A stretch of 64,000 bases of DNA, from the NCBI RefSeq assembly GCF_014530035.1, contig NZ_JACVMX010000005.1, positions 62,001 through 126,000 on the forward strand. Direction: 5' to 3'. The position numbers were made by a program, and so were the translations under genes. Under the pieces are notes generated by a model. That model searched no databases, was not told where the DNA came from, and worked only from the letters and a program-made list of their open reading frames with translations. The stretch is from Leucobacter sp. cx-328 (GTDB lineage Bacteria > Actinomycetota > Actinomycetes > Actinomycetales > Microbacteriaceae). This document shows, piece after piece, positions 34,394 to 42,607 of the stretch; the first letter of the stretch is position 1, and each line of letters begins with the position of its first letter.

Positions 34394-37300
34394 GCGTGGC
34401 TCACCGCCTGGATGATATGGATTCGGCAGTTGCCAAACTGGTGCGGATCGGTGCAGTGGTGTTCAACGCGTGCGGTGAAGCTCCCGGCTGCCATGGTGTC
34501 ACCCGCGGTTTCAATGCGTTCGAGCAGCGCGTTTCGCGTCTCAGCGTCGAGCGGTGCCTGCACGCGTTCGACGTACCCCTTGCCCTTTGCTGCGTTCGGG
34601 TGCACGTACAAGAGGCGAGCGCCCCCCGAGCTGATTTCACCGGCTTCTGTGTGCTCACTCGTTGCGCCGTCGAAGGCGCCATATTCGACGCCGAGCTGGT
34701 ACGCCTGCAGCTGAAGGTGCTGCTCTGTCGCAGGTTTGGAAGGTACCGATGCGCCCGTTTTCAGGTCAAGCACGGTGATCTCGAGCCCGTCGGCTTTTAC
34801 AAGACCCTCAAGCCGGTCAGCCTTGCCGCGAAGGGTGACGTCGCCCACTTGAACGTGGAACCCTGACTCACGACCGATGAGCTGTCGATCTGACGCGTCG
34901 AACTCACGCAGGTATACGCCAAGCCCCTCGACCATGTGTTCTGCGGTCGCGAGCGTGCGTGTCGACTCCCACTCGGCGTCGAAGGGCAGTTTTCGCCACT
35001 CTCGTCGAATGTCTGCCATGAGGGCTTCCGTGTCAGCAGTCACGGCATTCTCGAACGCGTGATGCACGAGTGTGCCAAGGCTCGCCTGGATATTGCCGGT
35101 ACCACCGCCAAGCGCGCCAACGACCCAGTCGAGCGCACAGCCTTCCACCGATTCAAGCTGGGACGGACCGACCGCGATCTCGCGCTCACCGTTTTCATTT
35201 GTGAAGAGCGCGGCTTCGGTGCTCGGAGGGAGTACGCCGTACCAGCTCTCGGGAGCCGCGCCTGCCACATCTGCCCGCGTGAGCTGCACGAGCGAGTCAC
35301 GAGCGGACACGTCAGTTGGGTCTGTCGTGAGCCGACGCCGCATAGCCGCGGTTGCCCCACGCAGTGTGAGTCTGGAGCTCGGCAGTGGATCAACAGCGAA
35401 ATCTTTCCCGAACCCGAAGAATGCACTCGGGTGCTGATCTGTGTCGCTCACTGACACCACAAGTAATTCCTGCTGCGTGCGTGAGCTTGCCTGGTGCAGG
35501 AGGCGCAGCTCGTCATGAATGGTGTCTTTGCGACTTGGCGGAACCGCTGCGCCTCCGCGCAGCCAGCGTTCGAGTGCCACCGTGCCAAGAATTGTGCCGC
35601 GCGAACGGGTGTTCGGCCACGCGCCGTCTTGCAGACCGACAACAGCGACGAGTGCGAACTCACGGCCAACCGCACCCTGCGGTGTCGTCACTGTCACTGC
35701 TGACCGTTCGCCGCTGCGGGCAAGGGAGTCTTCTGGCACAGCGCTCTCTGCGAGTTCAGCAAGCAGGGCGTGGATCGGCTGCTCACTCACCTGTTCTTCG
35801 TGCCGCTGGAGTGCAAAGAACAGACCGAGCACTGCGTCGAGTGAACGATTTGCTTCGTCTGCACGGGCGCCACGACCGCGCAGCGCTTCTTCTTGCCAGG
35901 CCTCGGCGAGGCGTGTGCCCTGCCACAGCGCCCAGAGTGTCTCGCGCGGAGTGCCGTCAGCAGCCACGACGGTGTTTGCTGCGTCGGCAATCTTGCCGAG
36001 CCTGCGCAACGCACGACCCTGCTTACTGTCGATCGCTGGTTCGACACCGGGCACGAGGAATGCGGCCAGAATAAGCTGCTCAGTTGCTTCCGGCTCACGA
36101 CCTTCTGCGCGGGCCGCACGCCGCTCCTGCATCATCAGCGAGCCGCGCAGACGGCGCACAGCAACCGGGTCCAGCCCACCAATGGGGCCGCTCAGCAGCT
36201 GGAGCACGCCTGACGCATCAAGTGGGGCGATACCGAGCGAGTGTTGCAGCAGCCTGATGAGGTCAAGCACGATGCGATGCTCACGCAGCACGATGCCGCC
36301 TGCGAGTGTGCCGGTCGGCACCTGGTGGCCGGCGAGGCCACGCGCGACCCGCGACGCTTCCGAACGCGAACGGCAGATCACCGCCATCTGCTCCCACTCA
36401 AGGGGACTTTCGCGATCGAGGCCGAGCCTGTTCGCTCGCATTCGATGCGCAATCATTCCAAGCTGCTCGGAGGTGGAGCCAGCGCGCACGAACTCGATGC
36501 GCTCAGCGGGCTCAGCCACCGACCGGCCGTCTACCGTACCTGACACGTCAGTCGACGCGAGCTGTGCCTTACGCTTCGCCGTAGCCGCGCGCTGCTGCCC
36601 GGCACCTGCGGCACCGATACGTGCAGCGAGGCTCTGGGTGAAGCCACGCAACTGCTGGCCACCGCGGTACACGTATTCCAACACCCAGAACTGCTCTGCG
36701 TCAGCACGCACGCCACGGCGCTGGAGCTCACCGCTGAGGCCTGCCAGCACCCGCGATCGCTCGCCGTGGAAAGTCTCAGTTGTCACGTCAGGATCGCCGA
36801 AGACCCAGATAGTGGTGCCCGCCGCGGCACATGCCGCGAGCAGCGCGAGCTGGCCCTCGCCAATCTCTTGCGCGTCATCAACGAGAAGCAGGCGCGGTAC
36901 CTGTACGGCCCCCGCTCGCACGCTCGCTGCGGCGGCGCGCAGCAGCCCGCTCGCGCTGTACTCCCCCGGGCGCTCAGCGCGCACGCGCGCCTCGACGGCC
37001 TCAACGATGAGCAAGGCCTCTGCCCAACGGTTCAGCAGCTGGTCTTCTGGCGCGTCTGACTGCGCAGACGATACCGCAACCCCGCGCAGCGCGGTCACCC
37101 GCGCGAGCAGTTCGCGTACGTCGAGGTCGAAGTCGTCGATCGTGCGCCAGAACTCGCGCAGCTCAGCACGAAAGGCAGGACTGCGAAGCACCTCTGCAGT
37201 GAGCCCCTCGACATTGCCGAGAGTCTCGCCAGCCTCGTCACTCTCACCGTTACTAGTCGAGCTGTCACAGGTCGCGCCCGCACCCGCGCGCGACCTGAGC

Positions 37301-37683
37301 GCAACCTCGAGCTGCTCGTCAATCAACGCGGTAATGAGTTCGTCTTGCACCGTACCGGTAAGGAGTCGCGGTTCGGTCTCACCGCCGGTCGCAGCAGCTG
37401 CTGCGAGCACCCCGAACGCGAATGAGGTGAGCGTACGTACTGGTGTGCCGCCGAGCGCACGCTCAGAGCGGTCTTCAATGGCGCCACGCAACATTGTCGC
37501 CGGCCGACGCCCGGAGGCAATCGCGAGTACGTCACCCTCGCTCCAGCCTGGCAGATCGAGCACACGCGCAAACATCTCGACGACGAGCGTGCTCTTCCCG
37601 CTGCCTGGCGCACCGAGCACCCGTGCGTGCCTACCGGGATCACCGGCAAGGACCGCGAGCTGCGCACCATCAAATTCGATCAT
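34390..37683 (-). CDS. adnA: AdnA-like helicase-nuclease subunit
   Basis: The 1097-residue protein is the partner of AdnB. Motor: GAPGSGKST (25-33), LLLVDDAQEIGEGQ (Walker B with Asp in place of the usual Glu), and a weakly conserved C-terminal motor half (TVTTPQGAVGREFALV, LLHQASSRTQQELLV). The nuclease domain is intact by eye: LRGKADRLEG, then ITVLDLKTG and LQAYQLG. Cysteines occur at EGCALDW and in the extreme C-terminus (HHCTDPHQFGNC), recalling the Fe-S nuclease of AddB, but the full four-Cys pattern is not present. It is the first gene of adnAB, with TAGGCT 6 nt before its ATG. Confidence 0.88.
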   Translation of the reverse strand: MIEFDGAQLAVLAGDPGRHARVLGAPGSGKSTLVVEMFARVLDLPGWSEGDVLAIASGRRPATMLRGAIEDRSERALGGTPVRTLTSFAFGVLAAAAATGGETEPRLLTGTVQDELITALIDEQLEVALRSRAGAGATCDSSTSNGESDEAGETLGNVEGLTAEVLRSPAFRAELREFWRTIDDFDLDVRELLARVTALRGVAVSSAQSDAPEDQLLNRWAEALLIVEAVEARVRAERPGEYSASGLLRAAAASVRAGAVQVPRLLLVDDAQEIGEGQLALLAACAAAGTTIWVFGDPDVTTETFHGERSRVLAGLSGELQRRGVRADAEQFWVLEYVYRGGQQLRGFTQSLAARIGAAGAGQQRAATAKRKAQLASTDVSGTVDGRSVAEPAERIEFVRAGSTSEQLGMIAHRMRANRLGLDRESPLEWEQMAVICRSRSEASRVARGLAGHQVPTGTLAGGIVLREHRIVLDLIRLLQHSLGIAPLDASGVLQLLSGPIGGLDPVAVRRLRGSLMMQERRAARAEGREPEATEQLILAAFLVPGVEPAIDSKQGRALRRLGKIADAANTVVAADGTPRETLWALWQGTRLAEAWQEEALRGRGARADEANRSLDAVLGLFFALQRHEEQVSEQPIHALLAELAESAVPEDSLARSGERSAVTVTTPQGAVGREFALVAVVGLQDGAWPNTRSRGTILGTVALERWLRGGAAVPPSRKDTIHDELRLLHQASSRTQQELLVVSVSDTDQHPSAFFGFGKDFAVDPLPSSRLTLRGATAAMRRRLTTDPTDVSARDSLVQLTRADVAGAAPESWYGVLPPSTEAALFTNENGEREIAVGPSQLESVEGCALDWVVGALGGGTGNIQASLGTLVHHAFENAVTADTEALMADIRREWRKLPFDAEWESTRTLATAEHMVEGLGVYLREFDASDRQLIGRESGFHVQVGDVTLRGKADRLEGLVKADGLEITVLDLKTGASVPSKPATEQHLQLQAYQLGVEYGAFDGATSEHTEAGEISSGGARLLYVHPNAAKGKGYVERVQAPLDAETRNALLERIETAGDTMAAGSFTARVEHHCTDPHQFGNCRIHIIQAVSHA

Positions 37684-37689
37684 GCATTC

Positions 37690-37695
37690 AGCCTA
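37690..37695 (-). promoter_or_regulatory. Probable leaderless -10 of adnAB
   Basis: On the minus strand TAGGCT is followed by 6 nt (GAATGC) and the adnA ATG at 37683; no Shine-Dalgarno is present. Confidence 0.45.
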
Positions 37696-37796
37696 ATGAT
37701 GACCACTGACATTGCATGGTGCGCTTGCGGCGAACGATCCACATTTCTGAGGCGCAGTGTCGGAGGTCAGGCATAGACTCATTTCGTACTTACTTC

Positions 37797-37811
37797 GTGA
37801 CGGCATGTCAC
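37797..37811. promoter_or_regulatory. Inverted repeat upstream of the DUF3107 gene
   Basis: GTGAC-(5 nt)-GTCAC is a perfect dyad 22 nt before the GTG start, in the adnA/DUF3107 divergent region. It may be an operator; no regulator is known to me. Confidence 0.25.
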
Positions 37812-37832
37812 AGCACTATGAGGAGGCTCCCT

Positions 37833-38048
37833 GTGGAGGTTCGTATCGGCATCAAGCACTCACCTCGCGAGCTCGCATTCGAGACCGAGGCAACTGCTGA
37901 CGAGGTGCGCGCTGCGCTCACTCAGGCAGCTGAGGGCTTCGCATCATTCGCAGATTCGAAGGGCAAGCAGATTATCGTTGCTGCCGATTCGATCGCATTC
38001 ATCGAGTTCGGTGGCGAGAACAGCCGCAAGGTCGGCTTCATCGGCTAA
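37833..38048 (+). CDS. DUF3107 domain-containing small protein
   Basis: The 71-residue protein begins MEVRIGIKHSPRELAFET and ends IAFIEFGGENSRKVGFIG, matching DUF3107 over its whole length. The family is conserved in actinobacteria and has no established function that I know of. The GTG start at 37833 is decided by AGGAGG 6 nt upstream; an open frame extends further 5' but would ignore that site. It sits in the conserved neighbourhood with adnAB, the ferritin-like gene and rhlE. Confidence 0.93.
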   Translation: MEVRIGIKHSPRELAFETEATADEVRAALTQAAEGFASFADSKGKQIIVAADSIAFIEFGGENSRKVGFIG

Positions 38049-38066
38049 CCCGCTTTCGGGCGGGTT
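38047..38066. terminator. Short hairpin between convergent DUF3107 and rlmC genes
   Basis: AACCCGC (38047-38053) and GCGGGTT (38060-38066) form a 7-bp stem with a 6-nt loop, overlapping the DUF3107 stop. Confidence 0.6.
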
Positions 38067-38080
38067 GCCGCGCGGCAGAA

Positions 38081-39280
38081 TTACTTCGCGTCAACCCGTT
38101 CGAGCAGCACCATCACCTCGGCATGCCCCGTATGCGGGAACATGTCGAATAGTCGTGCATTCACCGCACGCAATGAGGGCATTCGCGCGAGATCCTGCGC
38201 GAGACTCTTCGGGTTACAGCTCGAGTAGATGACCGAGCGCGTCGACGACTGCTCAAGCCAGTCAGCGAGTTCTGGGCCGATACCGCGACGCGGCGGGTTG
38301 ACGATTACCAGCTCGGGCGCATCTCCGGGAGCGCTTTCGAGCGCAAACGCGGTCGCATCACCCGCGCTGAATCGCACGGGCGCGCCCGCATCCTTCGCGC
38401 TTCGAGTAGCCGAGCGGATCGCAGCCTCGCTCACCTCGATCCCCACTGTGTCTCGGATCCCAGACGCATCGCCCGCGCCAGTTCCCGCACAGAACAGCGC
38501 GAAGCCACCGACGCCGCAGTAGAGATCCCACAGTGACGCGGGGTCAAGCTCCGCGGTCCACTCCGCAGCCTGCGCGTACAGCGCCTGTGCCACGGGAGTG
38601 TTTGTCTGGAAGAAGCTCTGGGGCTGCAAGTGCAGTGACACCGGGCCAAGATCCATCTCGAGTGAGTCGCCGAGCAACAGCTCTTCGCGCTCCCCCTCCA
38701 GCACAGCTTTGTGCTCCGGCAGCAGATTCACCGAGATCACGGTTGCTTGCGGAAGCAGTTCACGCAGTTGCGGGAGCAAAGCGCGGATCCGATCGAGCGC
38801 GCCGCTCGAACGCACAACAAACCGCACCATGAGCGCACCAGACGGCGCCTCGGTGAGATGCGCATACTTGAGTTCGCCCTTACGGTTTGGCACCGAGTAC
38901 GGCGCGAGTCCCGTCTCGTTGAGGAATTCGGCAACGCGTGGAATTGCCTGCTGCACACCTGGCTGGTGGATCAGACACTCGGTGAGATCAATGCCACGTC
39001 CATCGCCGTCGCGGCTGAGGTCAAGAATGCCAAGGGCCACGGCCCCGGTTTCACCGCCGACAGCGAGCTTTGCGCGGTTGCGGAACTCAGTGACTCCACC
39101 TGGCACTGGCGGCAGCCACGCATCATCGGCGGGTCCGTACTCGCCCAGCAAGTTACGGCACGCGAGATCCTTCTCGCGGAGTTGTACCGCGTACGGCGTT
39201 TCGATGAGTGCACACGAGCGGCAAAGATCCGCCACAAAATATCGGCACTCGGGAATCTGCGTGTCGAGCGTCACAGTCAC
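38081..39280 (-). CDS. rlmC: 23S rRNA (uracil-5-)-methyltransferase, RlmC/RumB-like
   Basis: The 399-residue protein is a TrmA/RumA-family SAM enzyme. The N-terminal Cys cluster for a 4Fe-4S centre is seen in CRYFVADLCRSCALI together with the later ECLIH, an arrangement typical of RumB (RlmC, U747 of 23S rRNA) rather than RumA. Other motifs: QSFFQTNTPVAQALY, the SAM loop LWDLYCGVGGFALFCAG, VNPPRRGIG, and the catalytic Cys in YSSCNPKSLAQDL. No TRAM domain precedes it. It follows the ferritin-like gene with only 2 bases between them, so the two are probably co-transcribed. Confidence 0.88.
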   Translation of the reverse strand: MTVTLDTQIPECRYFVADLCRSCALIETPYAVQLREKDLACRNLLGEYGPADDAWLPPVPGGVTEFRNRAKLAVGGETGAVALGILDLSRDGDGRGIDLTECLIHQPGVQQAIPRVAEFLNETGLAPYSVPNRKGELKYAHLTEAPSGALMVRFVVRSSGALDRIRALLPQLRELLPQATVISVNLLPEHKAVLEGEREELLLGDSLEMDLGPVSLHLQPQSFFQTNTPVAQALYAQAAEWTAELDPASLWDLYCGVGGFALFCAGTGAGDASGIRDTVGIEVSEAAIRSATRSAKDAGAPVRFSAGDATAFALESAPGDAPELVIVNPPRRGIGPELADWLEQSSTRSVIYSSCNPKSLAQDLARMPSLRAVNARLFDMFPHTGHAEVMVLLERVDAK

Positions 39281-39282
39281 AA

Positions 39283-40002
39283 TTACGCGGTGAGGCCGAG
39301 GCCATCCATGCGGCGAATGTGATCGGCAATGAGCTCCGTAAACACAGGCTCGACAGCGTCCGCGTCGAACTCGCGGTTTGCGCTGCGCGACAGAACCGCG
39401 CGCGCCATGAGCAGCGTGTCGCCGACGAGACGACGACCCCAGACAGCAAGCCAGCTACCGAGCTTCGGATCCGCCTCCAATTCGGCCTGCAACAGCCGCT
39501 TGAGCTCATCGCGGCCCGCATGATCGCTCAGCGTCGCGATTGCCTCCCGGCTGAAGGGATCTTTAATGCCGCTCGCGAGCTCCGCGAAGAAGTCGTCAAA
39601 CAGGCCACCAACGAGGTAGATCGAGAGGATGTGCTGGTGCCAATCGACCGCGTCGATGCGCGTGATGTAGTCCTCAATCATGGTCGAGTAGGGCTGCATC
39701 ACGACGTGCGGCGATCGCCCGCGGCGGCGGATCTCCTCCGCAAAACGCTGGTGCTTCTGCAGCGTGGCGCCCGCGACGCCAGCCAAAACTTCCTTCGCTT
39801 GGAGCGTCGGAGCACCCGAAACACCGCGCGTCGCGGCCTCGTACATCTCTAGCTGCAGGTACGCCGTCAGGCCGAGAAACTCGAGGACTTCAGGCGCGAA
39901 CGCAGCTACTTCAACCTTTTCGGCACCAGCAGACTCATCACGCGAGCGCACCTTGCGCGATGATGTCTGCTTCTTACCGATGCCACGAATCCAGTTGAAC
40001 AC
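39283..40002 (-). CDS. Ferritin-like fold protein (MiaE-like family)
   Basis: The 239-residue protein is mostly helical with a ferritin-like layout: LGLTAYLQLEMYEAATRG, LQKHQRFAEEIRRRG, a third helix with YLVGGLFDDFFAELASG and a fourth with HAGRDELKRLLQ. The Glu/His residues on these helices could bind a di-metal centre, as in tRNA hydroxylase MiaE relatives, but the substrate is unknown. The start is GTG at 40002; TAGGCT lies 7 nt upstream. It is divergent from rhlE, and followed immediately by rlmC. Confidence 0.8.
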   Translation of the reverse strand: MFNWIRGIGKKQTSSRKVRSRDESAGAEKVEVAAFAPEVLEFLGLTAYLQLEMYEAATRGVSGAPTLQAKEVLAGVAGATLQKHQRFAEEIRRRGRSPHVVMQPYSTMIEDYITRIDAVDWHQHILSIYLVGGLFDDFFAELASGIKDPFSREAIATLSDHAGRDELKRLLQAELEADPKLGSWLAVWGRRLVGDTLLMARAVLSRSANREFDADAVEPVFTELIADHIRRMDGLGLTA

Positions 40003-40009
40003 GATAAAT

Positions 40010-40015
40010 AGCCTA
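40010..40015 (-). promoter_or_regulatory. Probable leaderless -10 of the ferritin-like gene
   Basis: On the minus strand TAGGCT is followed by 7 nt (ATTTATC) and then the GTG at 40002. Confidence 0.45.
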
Positions 40016-40142
40016 CCTCGGGTTCTGTGTAGCTCTGGAATAGAATACGTACGAACTATTCATCGCCCCTGCTCACGGAAGCCGGGGCCGCTGCGCCGGA
40101 AGTATGCATGCGCAGCACCGCACACTTCGGAGGTCACATACA

Positions 40143-41663
40143 GTGACAACGTTCCTTGAACTTGGAATTGACCAGGACATGGTCGACGCGCTCACTCGGG
40201 AAGGCATCGTCGATGCGTTCCCTATTCAGGAGCAGACCATCCCCCTCGCTATCACCGGCCAGGACATCATTGGCCAGGCAAAGACCGGTACCGGTAAGAC
40301 CTTCGGCTTCGGCCTGCCTCTCCTGCAGCGCATCGGCGCGAACCCAGAGCCCGGAGTCCAGGCACTCATCGTCGTGCCGACCCGTGAGCTCGCAGTGCAG
40401 GTCTACGAAGACCTCGAACTCGCAGCGAGCGGCCGCGCGGCAACCGTCGTCCCCATCTACGGCGGCAAGGCGTACGAGGGCCAGATTGAACAGCTGAAGG
40501 CTGGTGCGCAGATCGTTGTCGGCACCCCCGGCCGCCTGCTCGACCTCTCGAACCAGCGCCTCCTCGACCTTTCGAAGGTTCGTGAAATGGTGCTCGACGA
40601 GGCAGACAAGATGCTCGACCTCGGCTTCCTCGCCGACATCGAGAAGCTGTTCTCGAAGACCCCCGAGAAGCGCCACACCATGCTCTTCTCGGCAACCATG
40701 CCCGGCACCATCGTGACGCTCGCTCGTCGCTTCATGTCGAACCCCGTGCACATTCGCGCAACCGACCCTGACGAGGGCGCTGCACAGGCGAACATCGAGC
40801 ACATCATCTACCGCGCACACTCGCTTGATAAGGACGAGGTCATCGGCCGCATCCTGCAGGCAGAAGGCCGCGGCAAGACCGTCATCTTCATGCGCACCAA
40901 GCGCGCGGCTGCAAAGCTGCAGGAGGAGCTCAACGACCGCGGCTTTAACGCGGCATCGGTTCACGGTGACCTCAACCAGGATCAGCGTGAGCGCGCAATG
41001 GCGAGCTTCAAGTCAGGCAAGAAGGACATCCTGATTGCTACCGACGTTGCCGCTCGTGGCATCGACGTTGACGACGTGACCCACGTCATCAACCACACGG
41101 TTCCCGACGATGAAAAGACCTACCTGCACCGCGTGGGCCGTACCGGTCGTGCGGGTCGCGAAGGCATCGCAGTCACCTTCGTTGACTGGGATGACCTGCA
41201 CAAGTGGGCACTCATCAACAAGGCACTCGAGTTTGGTGTTGACGAGCCCGTCGAGACCTACTCGTCGTCGCCGCACCTCTTCTCGGACCTGAACATCCCC
41301 GAGGGATCAAAAGGCCGCCTCAAGGCAACTCCCGTCAAGGAGACCGCACCTCGCAACGGTTCGCGCCGTTCGTCGGGCGACCGCGACAAGAAGGACGGCC
41401 AGCGCGATGGCGGCGAGCGCCGCAACCGCACCCGTACCCGCAGCGCAAACCCGCGCGGCGAAGGCCGTCACGAGTCGCACGGTGAAGGCCGTTCGGCAAC
41501 GGACAAGAACACCGATGTAGCTGGCGAGCAGGCAGCAGGCGAGACGGGTGACGCACCTCGCCGCCGTCGCCGCCGTCGCCGCGGTGGTGCGGGCTCGGGC
41601 AGCGCTGAGGGCGGCTCGAACGCCGGCTCAGCTTCGACCGAGGTTCCCGCACAGGACGCATAA
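40143..41663 (+). CDS. rhlE: DEAD-box RNA helicase, RhlE-like
   Basis: The 506-residue protein carries all DEAD-box motifs: FPIQEQTIPLA (Q), AKTGTGKT (I), PTRELA (Ia), TPGRLLDL (Ib), LDEAD (II), FSATMP (III), and HRVGRTGRAGREG (VI). The last ~110 residues form a disordered tail rich in Arg, Gly, Ser and Asn that ends with a run of arginines (PRRRRRRRRGG) and a Ser/Gly/Ala stretch, a likely RNA-binding arm. The GTG at 40143 is chosen because GGAGGT lies 8 nt upstream. Likely roles are RNA remodelling, ribosome assembly or mRNA decay. It is divergent from the ferritin-like gene. Confidence 0.92.
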   Translation: MTTFLELGIDQDMVDALTREGIVDAFPIQEQTIPLAITGQDIIGQAKTGTGKTFGFGLPLLQRIGANPEPGVQALIVVPTRELAVQVYEDLELAASGRAATVVPIYGGKAYEGQIEQLKAGAQIVVGTPGRLLDLSNQRLLDLSKVREMVLDEADKMLDLGFLADIEKLFSKTPEKRHTMLFSATMPGTIVTLARRFMSNPVHIRATDPDEGAAQANIEHIIYRAHSLDKDEVIGRILQAEGRGKTVIFMRTKRAAAKLQEELNDRGFNAASVHGDLNQDQRERAMASFKSGKKDILIATDVAARGIDVDDVTHVINHTVPDDEKTYLHRVGRTGRAGREGIAVTFVDWDDLHKWALINKALEFGVDEPVETYSSSPHLFSDLNIPEGSKGRLKATPVKETAPRNGSRRSSGDRDKKDGQRDGGERRNRTRTRSANPRGEGRHESHGEGRSATDKNTDVAGEQAAGETGDAPRRRRRRRRGGAGSGSAEGGSNAGSASTEVPAQDA

Positions 41664-41676
41664 GGCTGAGACCTTC

Positions 41677-41716
41677 GGAGGGGCGCGCAGATTCATTGGA
41701 ATTTGCGCGCCCCTCC
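41677..41716 (+). terminator. Terminator of the rhlE gene
   Basis: GGAGGGGCGCGCA (41677-41689) and TGCGCGCCCCTCC (41704-41716) form a perfect 13-bp stem. ATTC/GAAT extends it towards a 4-nt tip after one mismatch. Confidence 0.85.
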
Positions 41717-41753
41717 TGTGCTTTGGGGCGCAGGCTGCTGGTGCGGCGCCTAT

Positions 41754-41840
41754 GCTCGCACCTTCGCTCGCACCAGCACTCGCACCTGCGCTCACACCTG
41801 CGCTCGCACCTGCGCTCACACCTGCGCTCGCACCTCAGCT
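41754..41840. repeat. 12-bp tandem repeat (about 7 units)
   Basis: The unit is close to GCTCGCACCTGC, repeated with small changes (GCTCACACCTGC, ACTCGCACCTGC). It lies between the rhlE terminator and repeat R2. Open frames through it give only Ala/Pro or Arg/Ser/His repeats and do not look like genes. Confidence 0.85.
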
Positions 41841-41849
41841 CAGCGCACC

Positions 41850-41945
41850 CCACCCCGTCGAAACTGGCACTTCCCCGCGAGAACCCTAGTTTCAGCGCGC
41901 TGAAAGGGGTCATCTCAGCAGAAACTCCCCGTTTCGCGGGGTTGA
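41850..41945. repeat. Palindromic intergenic repeat R2
   Basis: It is a member of the R1-R5 family: left end CACCCCGTCGAAAC, centre TTTCAGCGCGCTGAAA (a perfect palindrome), and right end GTTTCGCGGGGTTGA. It lies between the 3' ends of rhlE and the Lrp gene. Confidence 0.8.
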
Positions 41946-41979
41946 TAACCAATGGAGCCGCATCGCGGGACTCAGCAGC

Positions 41980-42450
41980 CTAAGCGCTCAGCGCCGCCTT
42001 GACGAGCGGCAACGTCCGCCCCATGAAGTGCGTACCGAGCACGAGCTGTGACGATACCCGAATGACCCCTGGTGCGGTGGCAACGTGGTCAAGCACTCGC
42101 TGCAGGTCGTGCGTTGACCGGGCGACGATTGCGGCAAACAGATCCGCATCCCCAGTCGCGGTGTGCAATTCGAGCAGTTCTGGGATAGCTTCGAGGCCAA
42201 CCGAGACCCGATCGTGGCCGATCCGCTGATCAATCTGTATCGAACAGAAGCAGCGGATCGGAAAGCCGAGCGCGACGGGGTCGATGTGCGGCGCCATTGA
42301 CTTGATGATGCCGGTTTTGCGCAGTCGGTCGAGTCGACCCTGTGCGGTTGCGCGGGCGATTCCGAGTCTGCGCGCACATTCGACTACCGAAATACCGGCT
42401 TCTTCACTGGTGAGCGTGATGAGTCGCGCATCAAGTGCATCAATTGCCAC
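41980..42450 (-). CDS. Lrp/AsnC family transcriptional regulator
   Basis: The protein has about 156 residues: an N-terminal AsnC-type helix-turn-helix (IDALDARLI, ISVVECARRLGIARATAQGRLDRL) and a C-terminal RAM-like ligand and oligomerisation domain (FCSIQIDQ, ELHTATGDADLFAAIVARS). I chose GTG 42450 since AAGGAGG precedes it by 4 nt; an ATG at 42471 is possible but has no ribosome-binding site. It is transcribed divergently from the hisC-like gene, so it may control that gene and itself, probably in response to an amino acid (inference). Confidence 0.85.
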   Translation of the reverse strand: MAIDALDARLITLTSEEAGISVVECARRLGIARATAQGRLDRLRKTGIIKSMAPHIDPVALGFPIRCFCSIQIDQRIGHDRVSVGLEAIPELLELHTATGDADLFAAIVARSTHDLQRVLDHVATAPGVIRVSSQLVLGTHFMGRTLPLVKAALSA

Positions 42451-42537
42451 GAGGCCTCCTTGCCTAGACATTTTGCCTACCCTATCGCAGGCGACACCTA
42501 TCTGTCAGTACAGATTGCTACCCCAGAAATGAACCAA

Positions 42538-42567
42538 TTGACGGAGGAATTCCCGGATCCCTAGAGT
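42538..42567 (+). promoter_or_regulatory. Sigma-70-type promoter of hisC
   Basis: TTGACG (42538-42543) and TAGAGT (42562-42567) are separated by 18 bases. The start of transcription would fall near 42574, about 34 nt before the ATG. It lies in the region shared with the divergent Lrp gene. Confidence 0.6.
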
Positions 42568-42607
42568 TACGGCCGGAACACTCCATCCAGAGAAAGCGAG
42601 CCAGCAC

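Noticed and set aside
35519-37696. Long plus-strand open frame (about 725 codons) opposite adnA
   Set aside because: It is Ser/Arg/Ala-rich, without domains, and is an effect of high GC on the strand opposite a real gene.
41548-41889. Open frame with APALAPALTP repeats over the rhlE tail and the 12-bp tandem array
   Set aside because: It is read from tandem DNA repeats and overlaps the end of rhlE; no ribosome-binding site or family match.
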